From assembly GCA_023264015.1 (NCBI GenBank), contig JALQTJ010000007.1, positions 1 to 54,375 on the forward strand: a stretch of 54,375 nucleotides of DNA, read 5' to 3'. The position numbers were made by a program, and so were the translations under genes. Under the pieces are notes generated by a model. It ran no database searches. It had not been told where the DNA came from and saw only the letters and a program-made list of their open reading frames with translations. Positions 37,453 to 45,008 of this stretch are shown one piece after another (position 1 is the stretch's first letter; the number at the start of each line of letters is the position of its first letter). This DNA is from Flavobacteriaceae bacterium (GTDB lineage: Bacteria > Bacteroidota > Bacteroidia > Flavobacteriales > Flavobacteriaceae).

Positions 37453-38000
37453 CGCATCAGATGTTTTTCTATAAATGCAACACGCTCCTCAACGGTTCCT
37501 ACAGGTACAGTGACAGGCGTGTAGCCGAGGCAAGTATAGTGTTCTTTTAAGGTCGTATTCAAGTTTAAAACGTCTTTAAACGTTTCTAAGCGTTCTGAAT
37601 CCTTTTTGTAAATCTCTTCCCAAGGATCAAAATAAAACAAGAGATCGTACCTGAATTGTTCGCAGTAAGCTTTAAAGTATTTAGGTGGGGTTTGATTGAA
37701 AAAGTCCATATAAGCCACTACATCCACGAAAGAACGATCGTAAAAGGAGTGCGGAGTAGGGGTAGAATGAAAGAAATCCTGAAGCCTGGCAAAAAAGAGT
37801 CGCTCATTGAAATCCACATAATCGTCAAGTGCTTCGAGGGGATTGCGATAGTTCTCTTTTTGTTTTGATTGAAGCAGTTCTTGAGTTAATTCTCTTATGA
37901 CTTCATGATAGACCCGATGACCGCGTGCTTCGAGGGCAGAAATGACCGTTGATTTTCCGCTTCCTGGGGCACCGCTAATCAGTATTCTTTTATGGCTCAT
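37449..38000 (-). CDS. P-loop ATPase/kinase (AAA_28 type)
   Basis: A 183-residue single-domain P-loop protein with Walker A GAPGSGKST (10-18) and the acidic FYDRSFVDVVAYMDFF region that acts as Walker B and lid in AAA_28/NadR-like kinases. The substrate is unknown; nucleotide or nicotinamide-riboside-type phosphorylation is possible by fold only. The stop overlaps the recQ start, so the two are translationally coupled. It shares a short divergent promoter region with the DUF493 gene. Confidence 0.8.
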   Translation of the reverse strand: MSHKRILISGAPGSGKSTVISALEARGHRVYHEVIRELTQELLQSKQKENYRNPLEALDDYVDFNERLFFARLQDFFHSTPTPHSFYDRSFVDVVAYMDFFNQTPPKYFKAYCEQFRYDLLFYFDPWEEIYKKDSERLETFKDVLNLNTTLKEHYTCLGYTPVTVPVGTVEERVAFIEKHLMR

Positions 38001-38028
38001 GTCAAAGAATGTATCTTTGACAAAAATA
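38001..38028. promoter_or_regulatory. Overlapping divergent promoters with an 8-bp inverted repeat
   Basis: GTCAAAGA-N5-TCTTTGAC (38001-38021) is a perfect inverted repeat. Its right half includes the plus-strand -7 box TATCTTTG (38012-38019) for the DUF493 gene. A minus-strand box TATTTTTG (38028-38021) for the P-loop/recQ/fmt operon overlaps the repeat edge. Only 34 bases separate the two start codons, so the promoters cannot be occupied at once. Confidence 0.55.
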
Positions 38029-38034
38029 CACCGA

Positions 38035-38322
38035 ATGAGTGCTTCAAAGGAAGACGAATTTTATTCCAATCTTAAACAAAAGCTTAACGATCAAACGGCA
38101 TGGCCATCGATATATCTGTTTAAATTCATTGTAAAAACGGATGAAGAAAAGGTTGAGGCCTTGACAAAGGTTTTTGAAAAAGAAAAAAATGACATCACAT
38201 TAAAACCCTCGAGTGCTGGAAAATATGTGAGTTTCAGTGTGAAGACAATGATGCTTAATGCCGATTCGGTTATCACGAAATATAAAGAGGTAGGAAAAAT
38301 AGAGGGAGTTATAGCCCTTTAA
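38035..38322 (+). CDS. DUF493 family protein (YbeD-like)
   Basis: A 95-residue protein starting MSASKEDEFY, chosen over an earlier in-frame start at 37942 that would reach into the divergent gene. It has the small ACT-like alpha/beta fold and length of DUF493/YbeD proteins, with the conserved PSIYLFKFIV strand and SSAGKYVSFSVK. E. coli YbeD lies next to lipB; its role there is unsettled, and none of that context is present here. DUF4290 and murA follow on the same strand. Confidence 0.85.
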   Translation: MSASKEDEFYSNLKQKLNDQTAWPSIYLFKFIVKTDEEKVEALTKVFEKEKNDITLKPSSAGKYVSFSVKTMMLNADSVITKYKEVGKIEGVIAL

Positions 38323-38349
38323 CTCATCTCAATACCTTAATTTACCCCC

Positions 38350-39003
38350 ATGAATTTAGAAGCTTTAGAACATCTACAATACAACACATCACGCTCTCAA
38401 TTGATTATTCCTGAGAATGGAAGACATTTTCAGAAGATGATAGACCAGGCCCTCGAGGTTGAAGCCCGTGATGAACGAAACAAAATGGCTCATGCCATTG
38501 TCAGCGTAATGGGTAATATGCATCCACATTTAAGAGATGTGCCTGATTTTCAGCACAAATTATGGGACCAGTTATTTATCATGTCTGATTTTAAGTTGGA
38601 TGTAGACGCACCGTTCCCTAAACCTTCTAAGGAAGAACTCAGTCAAAAACCTGAAGCCCTTCCTTATCCTCAAAATTTTCCGAAATACCGTTTTTATGGC
38701 AATAATATCAAAAGAATGATTGATATAGCCGTAGACTGGGAAGAATCAGACAAGCGTGAGGCTTTGGCCCTAGCCATAGCCAATCACATGAAAAAATGTT
38801 ATCTCAACTGGAATAAAGACACGGTTGAGGATACCGTAATCTTTGAACACCTATTTGAACTAAGCGAAGGGAAGCTTAATTTAAAAAATCAAAAAGAGGC
38901 ACTGACCGACAGTGAAGACATTTTGAGATTTGCGAACCAAAAGCACCAGAAATCTAATTACTCGAAAAAGAACAATCGTTCTAATCGAAATAAAAAGAAG
39001 TAA
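38350..39003 (+). CDS. DUF4290 domain protein
   Basis: A 217-residue soluble, mainly helical protein of the Bacteroidota-specific DUF4290 family (LEALEHLQYNTSRSQLIIPENGR at the start). The last 40 residues are a highly basic, Asn/Lys/Ser-rich tail (SNYSKKNNRSNRNKKK), probably unstructured and able to bind nucleic acid or phospholipid. Function is unknown; the constant place just before murA (5 bases) suggests a link to cell-wall synthesis or simple co-transcription. Confidence 0.85.
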   Translation: MNLEALEHLQYNTSRSQLIIPENGRHFQKMIDQALEVEARDERNKMAHAIVSVMGNMHPHLRDVPDFQHKLWDQLFIMSDFKLDVDAPFPKPSKEELSQKPEALPYPQNFPKYRFYGNNIKRMIDIAVDWEESDKREALALAIANHMKKCYLNWNKDTVEDTVIFEHLFELSEGKLNLKNQKEALTDSEDILRFANQKHQKSNYSKKNNRSNRNKKK

Positions 39004-39008
39004 GCTGC

Positions 39009-40319
39009 ATGGGTAGTTTCGTTATCGAAGGAGGCCACCGATTAAAAGGTGAAGTAATTCCTCAGGGAGCCAAAAACGAAGCGCTTCAAATCATTTGTGC
39101 GGTACTGTTGACCGATGAACGGGTAGTTATTGAAAATATTCCGCAGATCATCGATGTCATGCGCCTTATAGATATCCTGAAACAACTCAGAGTAAAGGTA
39201 GAGCAGATTGATGAGCACACCTTTGGCTTTGATGCCTCAGGCGCTTCTCCGGATTATTTGTTTTCTGAAGGATTTAAAAGAGAAGCAGCAGGATTACGCG
39301 GTTCGATCATGCTAGTAGGCCCAATGCTCGCGCGTTTTGGTAAGGGGTACATTCCAAAGCCCGGAGGAGACAAGATCGGCAGAAGACGATTAGATACCCA
39401 TTTTGAAGGGTTCATGAAATTGGGGGCGCAATTCAGGTATAACGATGAAGAAGATTTCTACGGTGTAGAAGCTACTCGCCTTAGTGGGACGTATATGTTA
39501 CTTGATGAGGCCTCAGTGACAGGTACCGCTAATATTATAATGGCCGCGGTCTTAGCAGAGGGTGATACGGTAATATACAACGCCGCTTGCGAGCCCTATA
39601 TACAGCAATTGTGTAAGATGCTTATCGCAATGGGAGCGCAAATTGAAGGGGTGGGGTCAAATTTGATCACTGTTCACGGTGTTGATACGCTTCATGGTAC
39701 TACGCATAGACTACTGTCTGATATGGTTGAGGTGGGTTCTTGGATCGGACTTGCGGCGGTGACCCGATCAGAAATAAAGATTAAAAACGTAGGTTGGGAT
39801 CACCTAGGTCAACTTCCGCGCGTTTTTGAACGCCTGGGCGTAAAGCTTATTAAAGAAGGAGATGATCTGATTGTGCCGTCTCATTCAGAGGGTTATGAGG
39901 TGCAATCCTTTATCGACGGATCCTTAATGACTATTTCAGACGCCCCTTGGCCGGGTTTAACACCTGATATTTTAAGTGTACTACTCGTGGTGGCTACTCA
40001 GGCGAATGGATCTGTGCTTATTCATCAAAAAATGTTCGAAAGCAGATTGTTTTTTGTAGATAAACTAATCGATATGGGCGCCCAGATTATTCTTTGTGAT
40101 CCGCATCGTGCGACTGTTATTGGTCAGAATTTTAGTACGCCACTTAGAGCTACCCAATTGAGTTCACCCGATATTAGAGCGGGTATGGCGTTACTTATTG
40201 CAGCGCTTTCGGCAAAAGGAACTTCGGTTATTCACAATATTGAGCAAATAGATAGAGGCTATCAATTTATTGAACAGCGTCTGAAACAGCTAGGGGCTGT
40301 GATTGAAAGAAGAGCTTAA
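39009..40319 (+). CDS. murA: UDP-N-acetylglucosamine 1-carboxyvinyltransferase
   Basis: A 436-residue MurA that transfers enolpyruvate from PEP to UDP-GlcNAc, the first committed step of peptidoglycan synthesis. The N-terminal GAKNEAL (20-26) and the inside-out alpha/beta barrel repeats are clear. The catalytic loop reads KPGGDKIGRRRLDTH: the usual Cys of GGCxIG (Cys115 in E. coli) is Asp121. An Asp there is known to keep activity but prevent covalent binding of fosfomycin. The gene follows DUF4290 closely and converges on the BLUF gene. Confidence 0.96.
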   Translation: MGSFVIEGGHRLKGEVIPQGAKNEALQIICAVLLTDERVVIENIPQIIDVMRLIDILKQLRVKVEQIDEHTFGFDASGASPDYLFSEGFKREAAGLRGSIMLVGPMLARFGKGYIPKPGGDKIGRRRLDTHFEGFMKLGAQFRYNDEEDFYGVEATRLSGTYMLLDEASVTGTANIIMAAVLAEGDTVIYNAACEPYIQQLCKMLIAMGAQIEGVGSNLITVHGVDTLHGTTHRLLSDMVEVGSWIGLAAVTRSEIKIKNVGWDHLGQLPRVFERLGVKLIKEGDDLIVPSHSEGYEVQSFIDGSLMTISDAPWPGLTPDILSVLLVVATQANGSVLIHQKMFESRLFFVDKLIDMGAQIILCDPHRATVIGQNFSTPLRATQLSSPDIRAGMALLIAALSAKGTSVIHNIEQIDRGYQFIEQRLKQLGAVIERRA

Positions 40320-40320
40320 G

Positions 40321-40752
40321 TTATAGAGCTGAATCAAGTAATATTTCTCGAACCACTCCAAAATAATCGTTAGTTAGTTTGCTCGATTTTTCGAATGCTT
40401 TAGAGGCCTCGAAGAAACTATCGATCTGTCCTAGTTTGTGTTGAGCAGAAAGGCGGAGATTGCCGTAATCGTAAAAGGCCATACTCCAGCGATCAAAAAT
40501 GCGATCTTCACGTTCTTCTGTTCTTAAAACGGTGACATTTTGGTGTCTCTGATCTGACTCGATCGCATTAAACAAGCTAATGACCTTAGGTTTTTCTCCT
40601 TCTAGTAACTGCAGAAATTTTCTGTCGTGATACAATAGACAGCCCGTGATGTGATGCTCGGCATTAAAGTCTCTTGCGTCGCTGAGCATTTTATAAATGT
40701 CAGAATCAATAAAACTTTCCTTGGCTACCGAGCGATAGATTAAGGAAAACAT
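40321..40752 (-). CDS. BLUF domain blue-light sensor
   Basis: A 143-residue stand-alone BLUF protein that binds FAD and senses blue light. The photoactive residues are in place: Tyr6 (SLIYRS), Asn30 (DFNAEHHITG), Gln48 (FLQLLEG), Trp89 and Met91 (RWSMAF). After the sensor domain (1-95) only about 45 residues remain, with no recognisable output domain, so it probably signals by protein contact. It lies in the minus-strand run pirin, photolyase, SDR, SRPBCC, which fits a blue-light stress response. It has its own promoter. Confidence 0.93.
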   Translation of the reverse strand: MFSLIYRSVAKESFIDSDIYKMLSDARDFNAEHHITGCLLYHDRKFLQLLEGEKPKVISLFNAIESDQRHQNVTVLRTEEREDRIFDRWSMAFYDYGNLRLSAQHKLGQIDSFFEASKAFEKSSKLTNDYFGVVREILLDSAL

Positions 40753-40771
40753 ATGGTCTTGGTTGCTTTCC

Positions 40772-40804
40772 TAAAGTTATCTAATTAATTGATTTTCAAC
40801 TAAT
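40772..40804 (-). promoter_or_regulatory. Candidate BLUF promoter with an overlapping imperfect palindrome
   Basis: On the minus strand a TTG (40799-40797), 17 bases, then TAACTTTA (40779-40772), one mismatch from TAnnTTTG. An imperfect palindrome ATTAGTTGA-AAA-TCAATTAAT (40804-40784) covers the TTG and reaches the pirin stop codon. Confidence 0.45.
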
Positions 40805-41794
40805 TTGATTTGGTAATTTGATATATCCGTCTGGATATTGTGCAAAACGTCCGCGGCCCGCGTCATGAACGTGTTCGGCGGTAGGCCAAGGCCATCCACC
40901 AAATTCAGTTCGCCTATAGTTTTGGATGACTTGTTCTATTTCTTGAGAGGTATTCATTACAAAAGGTCCGTATTTAGCAACGGGTTCACCAATGGGTTTA
41001 CCTTGCATAAGGATAAAATAAACCGGACTTTCAGAACAGTTTATAATGGTCAATTTTTCGTGCTCTTCAATAAACACTCCGGTTCCTTCCTCAAACGCTT
41101 GACCGTTGATTTCAGCGCTTCCTTTGTATTGATATAAGGCACGATTTAACGGCTCATTGGTGCTAGGCAATTGAAGGGTAGCCCCTGGATCGAGAATGTA
41201 CTGTACTAACTGCAATTGATTCTGGTGATCTGCTGCCCATGAATTCGGAGGACATACGGATTGCTTGTATTCATCGATTTGTCCATAGATAAGGCGTGTA
41301 AAGACCCCGCTGATCTTCCATTGTGGAATTTCATCTTCCCATATCATTTCGAAATGTGCGTCTACCTGTTTAGAACGCGCAGGTAAGTTCAGCCATATTT
41401 GAAAGAGCTCTAAGCGGTTCTCATTATCAGATTGGAGCATGGGAAACATTTCACTGTGTTGCACTCCAGACCCTGCAGTCATCCATTGAACATCACCTTC
41501 TCCGAATCGAGCCGAAGCCCCTAAGGAATCACTGTGATCTATAAATCCTTCTGTGACCAAGGTAATGGTTTCAAATCCACAATGAGGATGGTACGGAAAT
41601 CCAGGGATCTGCTTTCCGTGATACATGCGAAAGCCATCTTTTTTTTCAAAATCGCTTCCTAGGGCCCTTCCTCCAAGTTGATCTCTGTCGATTCCTAGTT
41701 GTTCATTTCCAGAAGGATAGATGTCTTGGTGGTGTGCACAAAAAAGAAAGGGGTCAAAGGTTTGCCAAGGAAAACCCATTTGAAATGTTTTCAT
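40796..41794 (-). CDS. Pirin family protein
   Basis: A bicupin of 332 residues. The N-terminal cupin has the metal-binding set HPHCGFETI...HSE expected of pirins; the C-terminal cupin is degenerate. Some pirins are quercetinases or redox-linked transcription cofactors, and the role here is unknown. A longer frame begins with GTG at 41800, but the ATG at 41794 (MKTFQMGF) is the more likely start, 13 bases after a perfect -7 box. It lies between the photolyase and BLUF genes. Confidence 0.88.
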   Translation of the reverse strand: MKTFQMGFPWQTFDPFLFCAHHQDIYPSGNEQLGIDRDQLGGRALGSDFEKKDGFRMYHGKQIPGFPYHPHCGFETITLVTEGFIDHSDSLGASARFGEGDVQWMTAGSGVQHSEMFPMLQSDNENRLELFQIWLNLPARSKQVDAHFEMIWEDEIPQWKISGVFTRLIYGQIDEYKQSVCPPNSWAADHQNQLQLVQYILDPGATLQLPSTNEPLNRALYQYKGSAEINGQAFEEGTGVFIEEHEKLTIINCSESPVYFILMQGKPIGEPVAKYGPFVMNTSQEIEQVIQNYRRTEFGGWPWPTAEHVHDAGRGRFAQYPDGYIKLPNQIS

Positions 41795-41807
41795 AGTCAC
41801 TTTTTTA

Positions 41808-41815
41808 CAAAGGTA
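41808..41815 (-). promoter_or_regulatory. -7 promoter box of pirin
   Basis: Minus strand TACCTTTG matches TAnnTTTG exactly, 13 bases before the ATG at 41794, in the gap after the photolyase stop. It suggests pirin can be transcribed apart from the photolyase operon. Confidence 0.45.
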
Positions 41816-41848
41816 AAACCAACCTTTTAACCGGTCGCTTATACTGGG

Positions 41849-43159
41849 TTAAGAATTAGGCTTTAATGCTGCATTGTAGGTCGCTAAGCACCGCTCCCTA
41901 GCCATCTTGTGATCTACCATAGGGCTCGGATAGGTTAACTCCTGATGTTCAGGCACCCATTTATTGATGTATTTCAATTGTTTGTCAAACTTTTGAATTT
42001 GAGTGGTGGGATTAAATATTCTAAAATAAGGCGCTGCATCTACTCCAGACCCTGCTGCCCACTGCCAATTTCCGACATTACTTGCCAATTCAAAATCGAA
42101 TAATTTTTTCGCAAAATAAGCCTCTCCCCAACGCCAATCGATGAGTAAATGTTTACATAGAAAACTCGCCGTGAGCATACGAACCCGATTGTGCATATAG
42201 CCGGTTTGATTGAGTTCTCTCATCCCTGCATCTACCAAAGGGTATCCGGTGTTTCCGGAACACCATTTTTCAAAATCGTCACGGCTGTTACTCCACTTTA
42301 TTTGGTCATAAGGAGCCTTAAAGCTTTGACTTACCGTTTTCGGAAAATGCCATAGAATTTGTTGAAAGAATTCGCGCCAAATTAGTTCGCTTAAGAAGGT
42401 ATGGTTCTTGGCTTTAAAAGCGGATTGCACTACGGCTCGAGTAGAGACCGTTCCGAATCGCAAATACGTTCCGAGTTTGGATGTTCCATCGGCGTCCATA
42501 AAGTTTCGAGTAGCTTCATAGGCTTCAATGCGCTGCGAGGAGAGATTATACTGAGGTGCCTTAAGTAAGGCCACCTTTTTATTGAAATCCTTTAGGTGTG
42601 AAACTTGATAGGAAGTAAATGCTAATGGAGCTAAGCGATTTAAGTAGGCTGAAGTGTCATAAGTCGCGCAATGCTGCTCTAGATTAAAGTGATTCAACCA
42701 TCTACGTTTGTAGGGGGTAAAAACGACGTAGGGACTATGATCGTCTTTTACAATTTCATCACGCTCGAAGATTACATGATCCTTGGGTCGGTGAAAGGCA
42801 ATCCCTTTTGCCGTACAGAGGTCATAAATCTTCTTATCTCTAAGACGCGCATAGGGCTCATAATCGGCATTGGTGTATAAGGCGTCTATTTTAATTTCTT
42901 CAAAAAGTGCTTTAAAAATGGTCTCCGGATCACCCTTGTAATATCGAATGAGTTGTTGCCCTCCAAGTAATTGATTAAGGTGTTCTAAGGTCTCGTAAAT
43001 GAAGGTGAGACGATGGTCGTCTTCTTCTAACTCATCTATGATGGTTTCGTCGAAAATAAAGAGAGGAAACACCTTGTCATTTTCAGAGAGTGCTTTGAAT
43101 AATCCGTGATTGTCTTCTACTCTTAGATCTCTTCTAAACCAAAATACAGCTTGCTTCAT
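41849..43159 (-). CDS. phrB: Deoxyribodipyrimidine photolyase (class I, cryptochrome/photolyase family)
   Basis: A 436-residue photolyase that repairs UV-induced cyclobutane pyrimidine dimers using FADH- and blue light. The N-terminal antenna domain begins VFWFRRDLRVEDN; the C-terminal FAD domain has ELIWREFF, GYPLVDAGMREL and WQWAAGSGVDAAPYFRIFNP. The electron-transfer Trp triad maps to W299, W342 and W365, and Asn361, the residue near flavin N5 in CPD photolyases, is kept. This favours a repair enzyme over a pure cryptochrome. It is third in the SRPBCC-SDR-phrB operon, five bases after SDR. Confidence 0.94.
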   Translation of the reverse strand: MKQAVFWFRRDLRVEDNHGLFKALSENDKVFPLFIFDETIIDELEEDDHRLTFIYETLEHLNQLLGGQQLIRYYKGDPETIFKALFEEIKIDALYTNADYEPYARLRDKKIYDLCTAKGIAFHRPKDHVIFERDEIVKDDHSPYVVFTPYKRRWLNHFNLEQHCATYDTSAYLNRLAPLAFTSYQVSHLKDFNKKVALLKAPQYNLSSQRIEAYEATRNFMDADGTSKLGTYLRFGTVSTRAVVQSAFKAKNHTFLSELIWREFFQQILWHFPKTVSQSFKAPYDQIKWSNSRDDFEKWCSGNTGYPLVDAGMRELNQTGYMHNRVRMLTASFLCKHLLIDWRWGEAYFAKKLFDFELASNVGNWQWAAGSGVDAAPYFRIFNPTTQIQKFDKQLKYINKWVPEHQELTYPSPMVDHKMARERCLATYNAALKPNS

Positions 43160-43163
43160 AAGA

Positions 43164-43850
43164 CTAAACGCTCAACGATGATTTTCCGCCATCAACGCCT
43201 AAGATTTGACCGGTAATCCAAGAATTCTTTTCGTCTAATAAGAAAGTTACGGCAGAGGCCAGCTCATCAGCATTTCCAATACGTTTTAAGGGGTGCCTGT
43301 CGGCTATCATTTCAACCTTCTTTTCATTGTTTAGAAGTCTTGAGGCAAGTGGGGTGTCTACGATCGAAGGTGCGATTGCATTTACACGAACCTTTGGGGC
43401 CAACTCTGCGGCTAAAGCTCTGGTAAACCCTTCAATCGCTCCTTTTGCAGCTGAGATAGAACTGTGAAAGGGCATACCTGTTTGGACAGCAACAGTTGAA
43501 AAGAACACCATGCTACTTTGTTCGCTCATCTGATTTAAAATGGCTTTGACCGTACCAACTAATCCAAAGAAATTCAACTCCATTTCTTCTTTAAATTGCT
43601 CTAGTTTGAGCATAGAAAGGGGTTTTAGATTAATACTTCCAGGTAAATAAACAAATTTGTCAATCGTACCGAGCGCCTGTAATGCCTCAAAATTGGGCTG
43701 AAGCACATCGTAGGGGAGGTGTTGAATGTTCGGATGTGAAAACGTTGGTGCCGTGCGTGACGCTACTGTAATGTGATGCGTATCGCTTAAGTTCTTAATG
43801 AGTTCAAGTCCGATTCCTTTAGATCCTCCTATACACAGTAGTTTTTTCAT
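43164..43850 (-). CDS. SDR family protein lacking the catalytic Tyr
   Basis: A 228-residue classical-size short-chain dehydrogenase/reductase with the NAD(P) loop GGSKGIG (8-14) and the C-terminal ITGQILGVDGG. The catalytic YxxxK reads I132-S-A-A-K136 (FHSSISAAKGA): Lys is kept, Tyr is gone. From memory, photolyase-linked flavobacterial homologues share this, so it looks like a family trait rather than a defect. Either another residue takes the acid role or the protein is a cofactor-binding sensor. It is coupled to SRPBCC (2-base gap) and phrB. Confidence 0.87.
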   Translation of the reverse strand: MKKLLCIGGSKGIGLELIKNLSDTHHITVASRTAPTFSHPNIQHLPYDVLQPNFEALQALGTIDKFVYLPGSINLKPLSMLKLEQFKEEMELNFFGLVGTVKAILNQMSEQSSMVFFSTVAVQTGMPFHSSISAAKGAIEGFTRALAAELAPKVRVNAIAPSIVDTPLASRLLNNEKKVEMIADRHPLKRIGNADELASAVTFLLDEKNSWITGQILGVDGGKSSLSV

Positions 43851-43852
43851 AA

Positions 43853-44362
43853 TCAGGCATTTAACGGTTTTAATGTGAGTTGATAATTCAGATGTGTTTC
43901 ATTTTGGATGAGTACATCGAGTTGTCTTTTTCTATAGGTAAAGGCTTTCAAAAGCTCCTTTTTGACATAGAGATGAAAGAGTAAGGTTCCCAAAATCCCG
44001 AAGGGTAATTCGAAGTAAATCTCATCGACAATCGTGCATCCCTTGTTTTCTGTGTTTTTGACGATCCGATGTTCATGAATCCATGAGCTATAAGGGCCTT
44101 TGAGCTGTGTATCACAAAATCTTTGTGGTGGCTCGAATGCGCTTATTTCACTAACCCACAGGGTCTTGAAGAAGGGTAGTGGTCGTATAGAATACACTAG
44201 AATGCTTCCCAAAGACAATGGCTTATCAGAATCTCCTAAGAACTTAAATTTCATTTTAGGAGGAGTCATTCGCTCTAAATTCGCGACATCATTCAAGAAT
44301 TCCCACGCCTCTAATGGATCAAGGCGTGTTTCGTGTGCTACATTAAGTCGAAACCAGGGCAT
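43853..44362 (-). CDS. SRPBCC family ligand-binding protein, photolyase-linked
   Basis: A 169-residue helix-grip protein. ERMTPPKMKFKFLG, GPYSSWIHEHRI and DEIYFELPFGILG match the SRPBCC subgroup often found beside SDR and photolyase genes, sometimes labelled cell-division inhibitor without good proof. It probably binds a hydrophobic small molecule. It is the first gene of the light-linked operon. Its ATG lies four bases after a perfect -7 box, with a 10-bp inverted repeat around the -33 element, so its mRNA is probably leaderless and regulated. Confidence 0.88.
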   Translation of the reverse strand: MPWFRLNVAHETRLDPLEAWEFLNDVANLERMTPPKMKFKFLGDSDKPLSLGSILVYSIRPLPFFKTLWVSEISAFEPPQRFCDTQLKGPYSSWIHEHRIVKNTENKGCTIVDEIYFELPFGILGTLLFHLYVKKELLKAFTYRKRQLDVLIQNETHLNYQLTLKPLNA

Positions 44363-44366
44363 GACT

Positions 44367-44410
44367 CAAAGATACATCTTGTTTAATTTTTACAAGGAAT
44401 AATTAAACAA
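44367..44410 (-). promoter_or_regulatory. Promoter and palindromic operator of the SRPBCC-SDR-photolyase operon
   Basis: On the minus strand: TTG (44395-44393), 18 bases, then TATCTTTG (44374-44367), followed by AGTC and the ATG. A perfect inverted repeat TTGTTTAATT-N12-AATTAAACAA (44410-44401 and 44388-44379) brackets the -33 element. There is no T tract, so a terminator for maf is less likely than an operator. Confidence 0.6.
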
Positions 44411-44411
44411 A

Positions 44412-45008
44412 TTAATCTTCAATCCATTCTTTCAACAGGGAGTACAAGAGATGGGTAGGAAGTCCCATTACGTTGAAATAAGAGCCTATGAGTTGTTGCA
44501 CCCCTATAAGACCGATCCAGTCTTGAATGCCATAGGCCCCTGCCTTATCCATTACTTCGTGGTGTGCAACGTAGTAATGTATCTCTTCTTGGCTTAGCGT
44601 TTTAAAACATACTTGGGTACAATCGACCTTAGAGCGCATTTGTTTACGGTCGCTAATGCTTATGGCCGAATACACCTCATGCATTTTGCCCGATAAAAAG
44701 GACAGCATTTCAATGGCCTCTTTAGAAGTTTGAGGTTTTTCAAGAGATTGCTCATCACACCACACCACCGTATCACTTGTGATCAACAGTTCATTGTTAT
44801 GCAGGTCAGATTGCAGCGCCCGTGCCTTTAGTTCGGCGAGATAGGTAGCAATAGCTCCCGCCTTTAAATGACTCGGATACGTTTCATCAACACTACTAGC
44901 TTTTTGACTGAAGGTTAAGCCAAGGTCTTTTAAAAGGGCAGCTCTTCGCGGAGAGTTTGAGCCTAGAACTAGTTTGAGCTGTTTATGCGCTAGTCGTTCT
45001 GCTATCAT
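44412..45008 (-). CDS. maf: Maf family nucleotide pyrophosphatase
   Basis: A 198-residue Maf/HAM1-like protein with the N-terminal GSNSPRR (16-22) and the DTVVWCDE core. Maf proteins hydrolyse non-canonical or modified NTPs (such as dTTP, UTP, m5U-type) to monophosphates, and some influence division. The start at 45008 overlaps the KdsC-like gene by 26 bases, a deep coupling; there is no other Met before the conserved motif. It is the last of three minus-strand genes with DUF2520 and KdsC. Confidence 0.92.
   Translation of the reverse strand: MIAERLAHKQLKLVLGSNSPRRAALLKDLGLTFSQKASSVDETYPSHLKAGAIATYLAELKARALQSDLHNNELLITSDTVVWCDEQSLEKPQTSKEAIEMLSFLSGKMHEVYSAISISDRKQMRSKVDCTQVCFKTLSQEEIHYYVAHHEVMDKAGAYGIQDWIGLIGVQQLIGSYFNVMGLPTHLLYSLLKEWIED

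Noticed and set aside
41795-41800. GTG start of pirin at 41800
   Set aside because: An in-frame ATG two codons later fits the family N-terminus and promoter spacing better.
44379-44410. The inverted repeat upstream of SRPBCC as a maf terminator
   Set aside because: AT-only stem without a following T tract and placed around a promoter element; operator preferred, though a minor role in ending maf transcription is not excluded.
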